Notes under the pieces: model-generated
Told to the model about the DNA's origin: nothing
The model's database searches: none
Seen by the model: only the letters and a program-made list of their open reading frames with translations
Program-made: the position numbers and the translations under genes
Origin: an uncultured Pseudomonadota bacterium
GTDB lineage: Bacteria; Pseudomonadota; Gammaproteobacteria; Methylococcales; Methylomonadaceae
Reading direction: 5' to 3'
Length of the DNA: 21,984 nucleotides
NCBI GenBank assembly: GCA_903902945.1
Contig: CAIUWU010000122.1
Span: 1-21,984 of the forward strand
In this document: one piece after another, positions 7,273 through 14,575 of the stretch
Position numbering within the stretch: the first letter of the stretch is position 1
Layout of the letters: the number at the start of each line of letters is the position of its first letter

Positions 7273-8628
7273 ATGAGACACGTAGAACTTCTTTCCCCGG
7301 CCGGCACTATTCGTAATATGCGTTATGCCTTTGCCTTTGGTGCCGATGCAGTTTATGCCGGCCAGCCCCGTTATAGCTTGCGCGTACGGAATAATGACTT
7401 CTTGGCTGACAATCTGGCCAAAGGCATTGCCGAAGCGCATCAGCTAGGTAAAAAATTCTTTCTGGCTGCCAATGTGATTCCGCACAATGCCAAGATCAAA
7501 ACCTTTCTTAGAGATATGGAGCCCATTATTGCTATGGGGCCGGATGCCTTGATCATGGCCGATCCGGGGCTGATCATGATGACCCGTGAACAATGGCCGG
7601 ATATGCCGGTGCATTTGTCGGTGCAGGCCAATACCGTGAATTACGCCAGCGTTAAATTCTGGCAGCGCATGGGGGTGGAACGGGTGATTCTGTCGCGGGA
7701 GTTGTCGCTGGATGAGATTGCCGAAATTCGTCAGCAATGTCCGGATATGGAGTTAGAAGTATTTGTGCACGGCGCTTTGTGTATTGCTTATTCCGGTCGT
7801 TGTCTGCTGTCCGGTTATTTCAATCACCGCGACCCTAACCAAGGGACTTGCACTAATTCCTGTCGCTGGAAATATGACACGGTGCCGGCGGTTGAAAACG
7901 CCGAAGGCGATTATCTGCCAAGCGCTGACAATACCTTGTCGATGGCTGATCTGAATAGCCAGAATGCTTTTGCCAGCTGCGGTGGTGCCGAAAGACATCC
8001 TTTGGCCGACAATATTTATTTTCTGGAAGAAGAGGGGCGCAAAGGTGAATTGTTGCCGGTGATGGAAGACGAAAACGGCACCTACATCATGAACTCCAAA
8101 GATTTAAGAGCCATTGAGCATGTACAGCGATTGGTGGAAATCGGCGTGGACAGCTTAAAAATCGAAGGCCGCACCAAGTCCCATTTTTATGTGGCTCGTA
8201 CAGCCCAGGCTTATCGGCAGGCGATTGATGATGCTTTGGCTGGCCGGCCATTCCAGCCGCAATTACTGGGGATTCTCGATAATCTGGCCAACCGGGGTTA
8301 TACCGACGGCTTTTATCAGCGTCACCATAGTCATGAACACCAGAATTACATTTCAGGCTATTCCAAAAGTCATCAGCAGCAGTTTTGCGGCGAGATCACC
8401 GCTTTCGATCCGGAAACCGGGCTGGCGGATGTGGATGTCAAAAATAAATTTGCCGTCGGCGATAAAGTCGAAATGATTATGCCGGGCGGTAATCGTGACA
8501 TTACCGTAGAAGCCATGTTCGATAAGTATGGCAATCCGCTTCAGGAGGCTTTAGGCGGTGGTTATCAAGTTCGGATTCCGTTGCCGGAAGCGCCCGGCAC
8601 ACATGGTTTGTTGGCGCGATATTACTAA
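7273..8628 (+). CDS. trhP: tRNA 5-hydroxyuridine modification protein TrhP (YegQ, peptidase U32 family)
   Basis: 451 residues, close to E. coli YegQ/TrhP (about 453). Known role: prephenate-dependent hydroxylation of wobble uridine 34 in tRNAs, a step toward cmo5U/ho5U. The U32 motif is present as E-V-F-V-H-G-A-L-C-I-A-Y-S-G-R-C-L-L-S-G near residue 164, followed by D-P-N-Q-G-T-C-T-N-S-C-R-W. These cysteines fit an Fe-S site, as in related TrhO/RlhA-type proteins. The N-terminus L-L-S-P-A-G-T and Y-A-G-Q-P-R-Y-S-L-R are also diagnostic. An 80-bp gap after pgpA contains AT-rich -10-like sequence (TTAAAATACAAT, 7238-7249), so it may have its own promoter. Older annotation would read U32 family peptidase. 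Confidence 0.93.
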   Translation: MRHVELLSPAGTIRNMRYAFAFGADAVYAGQPRYSLRVRNNDFLADNLAKGIAEAHQLGKKFFLAANVIPHNAKIKTFLRDMEPIIAMGPDALIMADPGLIMMTREQWPDMPVHLSVQANTVNYASVKFWQRMGVERVILSRELSLDEIAEIRQQCPDMELEVFVHGALCIAYSGRCLLSGYFNHRDPNQGTCTNSCRWKYDTVPAVENAEGDYLPSADNTLSMADLNSQNAFASCGGAERHPLADNIYFLEEEGRKGELLPVMEDENGTYIMNSKDLRAIEHVQRLVEIGVDSLKIEGRTKSHFYVARTAQAYRQAIDDALAGRPFQPQLLGILDNLANRGYTDGFYQRHHSHEHQNYISGYSKSHQQQFCGEITAFDPETGLADVDVKNKFAVGDKVEMIMPGGNRDITVEAMFDKYGNPLQEALGGGYQVRIPLPEAPGTHGLLARYY

Positions 8629-8651
8629 GCGACTTTGTCGGGGAGCGAGTG

Positions 8652-9137
8652 ATGGAATTTAAAACTGCCGATTTGTGTGATCGTTTTGCGCAGCAACAGC
8701 ATCTGCAGATTGTCGATCCGCTGTTCAAGACATTTACCGCACAAACCCGTTTTAGTGGTCAGATCACTACCCTGAAAGTGTTTGAAGACAATCGTCTGAT
8801 TCGCTCTGTACTCGAAGAGGTGGTGTGTCAACGGGTGTTGGTGATTGATGGCGGCGGCTCGAAACGCTGCGCCTTGCTCGATGAATCGCTGGCGCTGCTG
8901 GCGGTTGAAAATGGCTGGCAGGGGATTTTGGTGTATGGCTGTATTCGTCATGCCGAGCGCCTGAAACCACTACCGATTGGGATTGCCGCTCTTAACGCGC
9001 ATCCCATGCCCAGTGGCAAACATGGTCTTGGTGAAAGAGACATTCTGTTGACCTTTGCCGGGGTTAATTTCAAAAAAGAGCATTATTTATACGCCGATGA
9101 TGACGGAATTATCGTCGCAGAATCAAAATTAGATTAA
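8652..9137 (+). CDS. rraA: Ribonuclease E activity regulator RraA
   Basis: 161 residues, the same size as E. coli RraA, which binds RNase E and the degradosome helicase to slow mRNA decay. Motifs include L-C-D-R-F near the start, F-S-G-Q-I-T-T-L-K-V-F-E-D-N, V-I-D-G-G-G-S-K-R-C-A-L-L-D, Y-G-C-I-R-H and the C-terminal H-Y-L-Y-A-D-D-D-G-I. The fold is shared with HMG/CHA aldolases, so residual aldolase-type annotation is possible, but the sequence follows RraA closely. ATG 8652 is preferred over the adjacent GTG 8649 because GGGGAG lies 6 nt upstream. It follows trhP by 23 bp. Confidence 0.92.
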   Translation: MEFKTADLCDRFAQQQHLQIVDPLFKTFTAQTRFSGQITTLKVFEDNRLIRSVLEEVVCQRVLVIDGGGSKRCALLDESLALLAVENGWQGILVYGCIRHAERLKPLPIGIAALNAHPMPSGKHGLGERDILLTFAGVNFKKEHYLYADDDGIIVAESKLD

Positions 9138-9174
9138 AATCGCTTCATCCCAACCTAGTAAAATAGTCAAGAAT

Positions 9175-10137
9175 ATGCAAATCGTACTCGCAAACCCTCG
9201 TGGATTCTGTGCCGGCGTTGACCGGGCCATTGAAATTGTTGATCAGGCGATCGATACCTTTGGTGCTCCTATTTATGTGCGCCATGAAGTGGTTCATAAC
9301 CGTACCGTGGTGGATGGTCTGAAAAAGAAAGGTGCTATTTTTATTGAAGAATTAAGTGATGTACCGGTTGGCTCGTATCTGATTTTCAGTGCTCACGGTG
9401 TTTCCAAACAGGTGCAGCGTGAAGCCGAAGAGCGCCAGTTGACGGTGTTCGACGCCACCTGTCCTTTGGTCACCAAAGTGCATATGCAGGTTGCCAAGCA
9501 TGCTAAACAGGATCGAGAGGTGATTCTGATCGGTCATGCCGGCCATCCTGAAGTGGAAGGCACTATGGGGCAGTATGAAAAATGCACCGAACACGGTGAT
9601 ATTTATCTGGTGGAAACGCCAGAAGACGTTCAAAGCCTTAAAGTCAACAATCCTGAGAATCTGGCCTATGTGACTCAGACCACGCTATCGATGACCGACA
9701 CTAAAGTCATGGTCGATGCGCTGAAAGCGCATTTCCCGTCGATCAAAGAACAAAAGAAAGACGATATTTGCTATGCCACCCAGAATCGTCAGGACGCTGT
9801 GCATGATCTGGCTGAAATTTCCGATCTGATTCTGGTGGTAGGCTCACCTAACAGTTCTAACTCCAACCGCTTGCGTGAAATTGCCGAACAGCTCGGCAAG
9901 CCGGCGTATCTGATCGATACCGCTAAAGACATGCAGGAAGCCTGGTTTCAAGGGGCTGAAGTGGTCGGTGTCACTGCCGGTGCATCGGCGCCTGAAGTAT
10001 TGGTTCAGGAAGTGATTCAACAGCTAAAAGCCTGGGGCGGTGATGCAACTACGATCCGTGAAAACCAGGGCATCGAAGAAAAAGTGGTTTTTTCGATTCC
10101 TAAAGAGTTGAAAAAACATATTGAAGCCAAAGCCTGA
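9175..10137 (+). CDS. ispH: 4-hydroxy-3-methylbut-2-enyl diphosphate reductase
   Basis: 320 residues; last step of the MEP pathway, reducing HMBPP to IPP and DMAPP with a [4Fe-4S] cluster. The three cluster cysteines are visible: Cys12 (N-P-R-G-F-C-A-G-V), Cys96 (D-A-T-C-P-L-V) and Cys199 (I-C-Y-A-T-Q-N-R-Q). The substrate histidines at H41 (E-V-V-H-N), H74 (S-A-H-G-V) and H124 (G-H-A-G-H-P-E-V-E-G-T, with E126) are also present. It starts 37 bp after rraA, where short AT-rich elements (TAAAAT) could serve as a promoter. Confidence 0.98.
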   Translation: MQIVLANPRGFCAGVDRAIEIVDQAIDTFGAPIYVRHEVVHNRTVVDGLKKKGAIFIEELSDVPVGSYLIFSAHGVSKQVQREAEERQLTVFDATCPLVTKVHMQVAKHAKQDREVILIGHAGHPEVEGTMGQYEKCTEHGDIYLVETPEDVQSLKVNNPENLAYVTQTTLSMTDTKVMVDALKAHFPSIKEQKKDDICYATQNRQDAVHDLAEISDLILVVGSPNSSNSNRLREIAEQLGKPAYLIDTAKDMQEAWFQGAEVVGVTAGASAPEVLVQEVIQQLKAWGGDATTIRENQGIEEKVVFSIPKELKKHIEAKA

Positions 10138-10223
10138 TTTAATGTGATTGCGGCTTTATAGTACAATCGCGCCCTTGCCTTGAGGCGTTCACACTATTCA
10201 AAGATTAGAAACAGGTTTAAAGC

Positions 10224-11150
10224 ATGAAAACGATGGATGATAGAGATGGTTGGATTTGGCTGGACGGTCAGTGGGTCGAATGGCGCGAAGCCAAAGTTCA
10301 TGTTTTAACCCATACCTTGCATTACGGCGCCGGTGTCTTTGAAGGACTACGTGCTTATAACGGTAAAGACGGCACCGCGATTTTCAAATTGCAGGAACAT
10401 ACTGACCGCTTATATCGTTCCGCGCACATCATGAACATGAAGATTCCGTTTACCAAAGACGAAATCAATCAGGCGCATCGCGATGCAGTCGCCAAAAATA
10501 ATCTGGATAGTGCTTATATTCGCAGCATGTGTTTCTTCGGCTCCGAAGGCATGGGCTTACGCGCCGATAATCTGAAAGTGCATGTGATGGTGGCAGCCTG
10601 GACCTGGGGCGCTTACTTGGGTGCAGAAAACATGGAAAAGGGCATTCGTATCCGCACCTCGTCCTATACCCGCAATCATCACAACAGCACGATGTGTAAA
10701 GCCAAAGCCAACGGCAACTACATCAACTCGATTCTGGCTTTGCAAGAAGCTTTGGCAACCGGTTATGACGAAGCTTTATTGCTCGATCACGAAGGCTTTG
10801 CCGCCGAAGGCAGCGGTGAAAACCTGTTCATCGTCCGCAACGGCAAACTGTATACACCAGAAACCACTTCGGCTCTGGAAGGCATTACCCGTGATACTTT
10901 GATTACCATCGCCCGCGAACAAGGCTATGAAGTGATCGAAAAACGCATCACCCGTGATGAAGTCTATGTGGCTGATGAAGCCTTCTTTACCGGTTCTGCT
11001 GCGGAAGTTACCCCGATTCGTGAATACGATGGCCGAGCTATCGGCGCCGGCAGTCGTGGTCCGGTTACCGAAAAGCTGCAAGCTTTGTATTTTGATTATG
11101 TCAATGGTCGTCGTGATGACCATCGCGAGTGGTTAAGCTTCGTTCGCTAA
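10224..11150 (+). CDS. ilvE: Branched-chain amino acid aminotransferase
   Basis: 308 residues, class IV PLP-dependent transaminase for the final step of Ile, Leu and Val synthesis. The PLP lysine is K161 in C-K-A-K-A-N-G-N-Y. Other family marks are H-Y-G-A-G-V-F-E-G-L-R near residue 33, G-A-Y-L-G-A-E, A-E-G-S-G-E-N-L-F and F-F-T-G-S-A-A-E-V-T-P-I. Length and alignment match E. coli IlvE (309). It is preceded by 86 bp containing a TACAAT hexamer (10162-10167), a possible -10 without a clear -35. It ends one base before the waaF GTG. Confidence 0.96.
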   Translation: MKTMDDRDGWIWLDGQWVEWREAKVHVLTHTLHYGAGVFEGLRAYNGKDGTAIFKLQEHTDRLYRSAHIMNMKIPFTKDEINQAHRDAVAKNNLDSAYIRSMCFFGSEGMGLRADNLKVHVMVAAWTWGAYLGAENMEKGIRIRTSSYTRNHHNSTMCKAKANGNYINSILALQEALATGYDEALLLDHEGFAAEGSGENLFIVRNGKLYTPETTSALEGITRDTLITIAREQGYEVIEKRITRDEVYVADEAFFTGSAAEVTPIREYDGRAIGAGSRGPVTEKLQALYFDYVNGRRDDHREWLSFVR

Positions 11151-11151
11151 G

Positions 11152-12165
11152 GTGAACCCGAGTCCGAATCAAATCCTGGTCATCGGCCCGTCCTGGGTCG
11201 GTGACATGGTGATGGCGCAAAGTCTGTTCATCACTCTCAAACAACAATATCCCCATACTCAAATCGATGTACTGGCGCCTGGCTGGTCTCTGGCTTTGCT
11301 GGAGCGGATGCCGGAGGTGCGGCAAGGTATCGCCATGCCGCTGGGGCATGGCCAGTTTAATCTGACCGCCCGCTATCAGCTGGGGCGGCAACTGGCAGCA
11401 CAGCAGTATGATTTGGCTATTGTCCTGCCCAACTCCTGGAAATCGGCACTGATCCCCTGGTTCGCCGGCGTGCCGCAACGACGCGGCTATCTGGGTGAAT
11501 TACGCTGGGGTTTATTGAATCAAGCGCGCAAGCTCGATAAAAGCTGGTTGACCATGACCGTGCAGCGTTTTGTAGCTTTAGGTTTGCCGGCGGACAGCCC
11601 GCAACCGCCCGAATATCCGCTACCCCACTTAAGCGTTAGCGCTCAACAACAGCAACAGCTGGTGCAGCAGTTTCAGTTAAATACCGACAGCAAGATACTG
11701 GCGCTTTGCCCAGGCGCCGAATACGGCCCCGCCAAACGCTGGCCGGTGGAGCATTTTGCCCGTGTGGCACGAACAAAACTTCAGCAAGGTTGGCAAGTCT
11801 GGATTTTAGGTTCGGAAAAAGATCGCGCTGTTGCCGAGCAAATTAATCAGTTAAGTGAGCAGCAATGTCGTAATTTTGCCGGCATTACGCAATTGGGCGA
11901 AGCGGTTGATCTACTCTCGCTGGCCGATGTGGTGGTAAGTAATGATTCAGGCTTAATGCACGTTGCGGCTGCGCTGGATAAGCAACTGATTGCTTTGTAT
12001 GGCTCTTCCGATCCGCATTTCACGCCGCCGTTACATCCAAAGGCGCAGATTATTTCCCTGCATTTGCCCTGTTCGCCCTGTTTTAAGCGCGAATGCCCTT
12101 TAGGTCATACCCAGTGTCTGACCGAGCTGGCGCCTGAGCAGGTGCTGGCGGCTATTGAGGTGTAG
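11152..12165 (+). CDS. waaF: LPS heptosyltransferase II (ADP-heptose:LPS)
   Basis: 337 residues, GT9 family, adding the second L-glycero-D-manno-heptose to the LPS inner core at the cytoplasmic face. The N-terminal acceptor domain starts I-L-V-I-G-P-S-W-V-G-D-M-V-M-A-Q and includes V-L-P-N-S-W-K-S-A-L. The C-terminal ADP-heptose domain has C-P-G-A-E-Y-G-P-A-K-R-W-P and S-N-D-S-G-L-M-H-V-A-A-A-L. The end carries the family's Cys-rich segment C-S-P-C-F-K-R-E-C-P-L-G-H. The GTG start at 11152, one base after ilvE, is needed to keep the first strand. No strong ribosome binding site is visible, so translational coupling to ilvE is likely. Confidence 0.95.
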   Translation: MNPSPNQILVIGPSWVGDMVMAQSLFITLKQQYPHTQIDVLAPGWSLALLERMPEVRQGIAMPLGHGQFNLTARYQLGRQLAAQQYDLAIVLPNSWKSALIPWFAGVPQRRGYLGELRWGLLNQARKLDKSWLTMTVQRFVALGLPADSPQPPEYPLPHLSVSAQQQQQLVQQFQLNTDSKILALCPGAEYGPAKRWPVEHFARVARTKLQQGWQVWILGSEKDRAVAEQINQLSEQQCRNFAGITQLGEAVDLLSLADVVVSNDSGLMHVAAALDKQLIALYGSSDPHFTPPLHPKAQIISLHLPCSPCFKRECPLGHTQCLTELAPEQVLAAIEV

Positions 12166-12169
12166 CCGG

Positions 12170-13171
12170 GTGAAAATCGCCATCGTCAAACTGTCGGCAC
12201 TCGGCGACATCGTGCATGCGATGGTGGCTTTGCAATTTATTAAACAGGCCCGGCCCGATATTCAAATTGACTGGGTTGTTGAAGCAGGATTGGCAGCGTT
12301 ATTAGCGTCTAATCCTGATATTGATCAGGTGTTGCCGGTTAATCTGAAAGCCCTAAAAACCAACAAAACCGCAATTTTCAGCGAACTGGCACGGATTCGT
12401 GGCTATGCGGCGCATGATTATGATCTGGTGATCGACGCACAAGGTTTAATCAAATCGGCGCTGGTTGCGCGCTTATTGTCTAAAAACTGCGCCGGATTCG
12501 ACCGGGATTCGATTCGTGAAACGCTGGCGGCAAGCTTGTATCAGCATCCGGTGCATTGTCCTTATGACCGGAACACCATAGACCGCAATCTGGCGGTGCT
12601 GACCCAGCCGCTGGGTTTTCAGGTCAGCCCCGAGCAAGTACAGGCTAAACAGCCATTTTTGTTTTTTGAGCCGCCGCAACAGGACTTAGATGGCTATTTC
12701 AGCGGCGCTGAAGCCACTGTGATTTATGTGATTGGTTCCACCTGGCCAAGCCGGAATTATCCAAAACAGCAGTATCTGCAAGTGATTCAGGGGTTGCCGC
12801 AAAACAGTTTGATTATCTGGGGCAGTGAGCAGGAACGACAGGATGCCGAATGGCTTGCTGAACGATCCGATGCGCGGGTGGTTGCCAAACTGAGTCTCAA
12901 CGATCTCAAAGCGTTGCTGGCCAGAGCTGATTTGGTGATTGGTAACGATACCGGCCCTACACACATGGCCTGGGGCCTGAACCGGCCTTCGATTACCTTG
13001 TTTGGCCCTACGCCCGTGAGTCGGGTTTACCAGACGCCGATAAACAAGGTTCTCAAATCGCCATCGCCAGTTAATCCCTATAAACTCGACAAACAAGATT
13101 TTTCCATCGGCCAGATACCCGCCGAGGACGTCATTCATCTGGCCAGTGCGCTATTGGCCGCTGGCTGCTGA
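12170..13171 (+). CDS. waaC: LPS heptosyltransferase I
   Basis: 333 residues from GTG 12170, GT9 family, adding the first heptose to Kdo2-lipid A. Seen: I-V-K-L-S-A-L-G-D-I-V-H-A (acceptor loop), D-L-V-I-D-A-Q-G-L-I-K-S-A, I-G-S-T-W-P-S-R-N-Y-P and G-N-D-T-G-P-T-H-M-A-W-G-L-N-R-P. The GTG has a GAGG site 9 nt upstream and lies 4 bp after the waaF stop. The earlier TTG at 12155 would only add five residues inside waaF. With waaF it forms the inner-core heptose pair. Assignment as WaaC rather than WaaQ rests on these motifs and the pairing. Confidence 0.92.
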   Translation: MKIAIVKLSALGDIVHAMVALQFIKQARPDIQIDWVVEAGLAALLASNPDIDQVLPVNLKALKTNKTAIFSELARIRGYAAHDYDLVIDAQGLIKSALVARLLSKNCAGFDRDSIRETLAASLYQHPVHCPYDRNTIDRNLAVLTQPLGFQVSPEQVQAKQPFLFFEPPQQDLDGYFSGAEATVIYVIGSTWPSRNYPKQQYLQVIQGLPQNSLIIWGSEQERQDAEWLAERSDARVVAKLSLNDLKALLARADLVIGNDTGPTHMAWGLNRPSITLFGPTPVSRVYQTPINKVLKSPSPVNPYKLDKQDFSIGQIPAEDVIHLASALLAAGC

Positions 13172-13207
13172 CAACCCGCCGTCAAGGCACTCATCAAAAG
13201 GAAAACT

Positions 13208-13483
13208 ATGAGCTTGATCACTATCGAACATAACCCCAGCGAAGAAAGACTTAAAGAACTGGGCGTCTCTCAATGGCCAATCTGGGAAAAAGAAGTGTCT
13301 AAATTCCCGATTGATTTCGACGAAACCGAAACCGCTTATGTTTTGGAAGGCGAAATCCTGGTCACCCCTAGAGGCGGTGAAGCCGTCAAAATCGTTGCCG
13401 GTGACCTGGTCTGGTTCCACGCCGGTCTGGACAGCGACTGGGAAGTGGTCAAACCCTTGCGTAAGCACTACCACTACGATTAA
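13208..13483 (+). CDS. Small cupin-domain protein, 91 aa
   Basis: A single compact cupin barrel resembling the DUF861/EutQ-like group. Hydrophobic strands alternate with turns: T-A-Y-V-L-E-G-E-I-L-V-T-P, G-G-E-A-V-K-I-V-A-G-D-L-V-W-F and the C-terminal H-Y-H-Y-D. The usual metal ligand set G-x5-H-x-H is absent (a Glu remains in Y-V-L-E-G-E), so it may not bind metal in the classic way. Substrate unknown. A strong AAAAGGA ribosome binding site lies about 6 nt before the ATG, and a strong terminator follows, making it last in the waa transcript or an independent gene. Confidence 0.85.
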   Translation: MSLITIEHNPSEERLKELGVSQWPIWEKEVSKFPIDFDETETAYVLEGEILVTPRGGEAVKIVAGDLVWFHAGLDSDWEVVKPLRKHYHYD

Positions 13484-13504
13484 TCGCTCCGCGGTTTTCG
13501 AAAT

Positions 13505-13533
13505 AAAAAAGGCATCTGCGGATGCCTTTTTTT
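13505..13533 (+). terminator. Rho-independent terminator after the cupin gene
   Basis: Perfect 6-bp stem GGCATC (13511-13516) and GATGCC (13521-13526) with a TGCG loop, followed by seven T and preceded by six A, so the A/T tracts extend the stem. It could act in both directions. It closes the conserved gene block and marks the left border of the accessory patch. Confidence 0.92.
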
Positions 13534-13603
13534 ATACCGGGTAAATTACTTTGCTTTTGTGTTTTTTTGCCTATTAAACTCATTAACACTGAAAAATGGG
13601 ATG

Positions 13604-13886
13604 TTACTCGTTGGTTGGATCTAAGTCAGGATCATATTCAGGAATAAGCTCGTCGTCATATCTTGAACCATCTGGCAAGCGATTATTAACGTCAGCATCA
13701 TATCCCTCTTGTCATGCGATTATTAACGTCAGCATCATATCCCTCTTGTCATGCAGCACCAAAATCCTCTTCTTCATTGCCACACATACAATGCGGTTTA
13801 CCGCAAAAAGCCAAACATGGCGTTAAATCAGGGTTTAGTCCAGTGGATTTTACTGGCGAATTGCAAATCACCGATGTTGAGAAATT
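13604..13886 (-). pseudogene. Possible degraded coding remnant interrupted by a 37-bp duplication
   Basis: On the minus strand an open frame from 13711 down to the TAA at 13604-13606 reads as an acidic C-terminus, with N-N-R-L-P-D-G-S-R-Y-D-D-E-L-I-P and E-Y-D-P-D-L-D-P-T-N-E. An open stretch from 13886 to the TGA at 13749-13751 holds C-G-K-P-H-C-M-C-G-N-E-E-E-D-F. Between them lies the tandem duplication, whose 37-bp length shifts frame, plus stop codons. No start codon or ribosome binding site is seen. I do not recognise the parent protein, and a chance open frame is possible. Confidence 0.25.
13679..13752. repeat. Perfect 37-bp tandem duplication
   Basis: Two identical copies, 13679-13715 and 13716-13752, of a unit beginning GCGATTATTAACGTCAGC and ending CCCTCTTGTCAT; the next two bases (GC) start a third copy. 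The copies are identical, so the duplication is either recent or kept by recombination. It lies inside the apparent coding remnant and breaks its frame. Confidence 0.95.
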
Positions 13887-13956
13887 TCAGCAACCCTCTT
13901 CAACGGCCTTGGCCGCGCCAAAGCCTTCGGCTGTGGTTTGTTGATGATTCGGCGGG

Positions 13957-13980
13957 TATAATCAGGACTGAATTCAGTCC
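13957..13980 (+). promoter_or_regulatory. Promoter with palindromic operator in front of the antitoxin gene
   Basis: A perfect -10 TATAAT (13957-13962) is followed two bases later by the perfect 16-bp palindrome GGACTGAATTCAGTCC (13965-13980), which would cover the transcription start. The -35 region is weak. Type II antitoxins commonly bind such palindromes to repress their own operon, so this is the likely autoregulatory operator. The antitoxin ATG is at 14009 with GAAGGG 5 nt before it. Confidence 0.6.
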
Positions 13981-14008
13981 GAATTTATTTTATTGCAGAA
14001 GGGTAATA

Positions 14009-14302
14009 ATGAAACTATCGGAAAACATAAAGCCTATCAGCTACTTAAAAGCCAATGCGGCTGAGGTCATCGAAAAGCTTAAAACCGATCATCAGCCGCT
14101 GGTGATTACCCAAAATGGCGAGGCGGCGATGGTGATTCAATCTGTCAGCGACTACGAACAGACTCAGGAAACCTTGGCGCTATTGAAAATGCTGGCTCAA
14201 AGCCAGCAAGCCCTGGCGGAAGGCAAAACGGTTTCCAGCGAACAGGCCTTTGCGCAACTACGTCAGCGACCGCGTCGCCGTCAAGATCATCGACAGCCTT
14301 GA
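14009..14302 (+). CDS. Type II antitoxin, Phd/YefM family
   Basis: 97 residues. The N-terminal DNA-binding and dimerisation part (about 1-58) has the Phd/YefM pattern: P-I-S-Y-L-K-A-N-A-A-E-V-I-E-K-L, P-L-V-I-T-Q-N-G-E-A-A-M-V-I-Q and S-V-S-D-Y-E. The C-terminal toxin-binding segment contains L-A-E-G-K-T-V-S-S-E-Q-A-F-A-Q-L. After this the final 11 residues (P-R-R-R-Q-D-H-R-Q-P) are unlike the family; the same DNA encodes toxin sequence in the other frame. That suggests a deletion fused the end of the antitoxin to the inside of the toxin gene. ATG 14009 is chosen for its GAAGGG site. The core antitoxin may still fold and bind the operator at 13965-13980. Confidence 0.85.
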   Translation: MKLSENIKPISYLKANAAEVIEKLKTDHQPLVITQNGEAAMVIQSVSDYEQTQETLALLKMLAQSQQALAEGKTVSSEQAFAQLRQRPRRRQDHRQP

Positions 14303-14534
14303 AACAGCCGTCAACAGTTTGGCCGATTTGGGGGAGCGCGGTTCGGTGCCCAAAGAATTACTGGATTTGGGGATTGCCCAATATCGCCAGTTAATCGTTA
14401 AACCCTATCGAATTATCTATCAGTGCTTACCAGATCAATGTGTCGTTCATGCCATTTTGGATGGTCGTCGTGACCTACAAGTATCTGTGCTATGTAGCGA
14501 TTATGAAGTCATCATAATTGATAAGGTATTGTAA
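14250..14534 (+). CDS. RelE/ParE-family toxin, probably N-terminally truncated
   Basis: Open from TTG 14250, 94 residues, overlapping the antitoxin by 53 bp. The body matches the RelE/ParE superfamily: Y-V-S-D-R, L-E-T-A-V-N-S-L-A-D-L-G-E-R-G-S, P-K-E-L-L-D-L-G, Y-R-Q-L-I-V-K-P-Y-R-I-I-Y and I-L-D-G-R-R-D-L-Q. Full-length relatives begin about 18-20 residues earlier, with the first strand and part of the first helix; that segment is absent. Sequence after D-G-R-R-D-L-Q runs about 15 residues longer than usual. The family cleaves mRNA on ribosomes (RelE) or poisons gyrase (ParE); the branch here is undetermined. With the first strand missing it is probably inactive. Confidence 0.72.
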   Translation: MRNYVSDRVAVKIIDSLETAVNSLADLGERGSVPKELLDLGIAQYRQLIVKPYRIIYQCLPDQCVVHAILDGRRDLQVSVLCSDYEVIIIDKVL

Positions 14535-14546
14535 AATTGATACAAA
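14518..14546 (+). promoter_or_regulatory. Predicted promoter of the Ala/Thr-rich membrane protein gene
   Basis: TTGATA (14518-14523, five of six -35 positions) and TACAAA (14541-14546, four of six -10 positions) are separated by exactly 17 bp. Transcription would start near 14553, leaving a short leader of about 23 nt that contains the AAAGGAG site (14563-14569). The -35 overlaps the last codons of the toxin frame. Confidence 0.45.
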
Positions 14547-14575
14547 TTATAGACTTATTTTAAAAGGAGTAGTCT

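Larger units (their letters stand above)
13534..14008. other. 475-bp gene-poor stretch upstream of the toxin-antitoxin pair
   Basis: No intact gene. It contains a degraded minus-strand coding remnant (13604-13886), a 37-bp tandem duplication (13679-13752), small GC-rich hairpin sequences near 13901-13935 (GGCCTTGGCC and AGCC-TTC-GGCT) and, at the right end, the promoter and operator of the antitoxin gene. The several 60-90-codon open frames crossing it on the plus strand look like chance frames, because they lack ribosome binding sites and family features. Confidence 0.55.

Noticed and set aside
11152..13171. waaF and waaC as a tandem duplication of one gene
   Set aside because: Both belong to GT9, but each carries its own diagnostic motifs (Cys-rich tail in waaF, S-A-L-G-D and G-N-D-T-G-P-T-H in waaC); this is the ordinary pair.
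13596..13944. Plus-strand open frames of about 76 codons over the 37-bp duplication
   Set aside because: They read through the duplication and hairpins in shifting frames, lack start signals and have no recognisable features.
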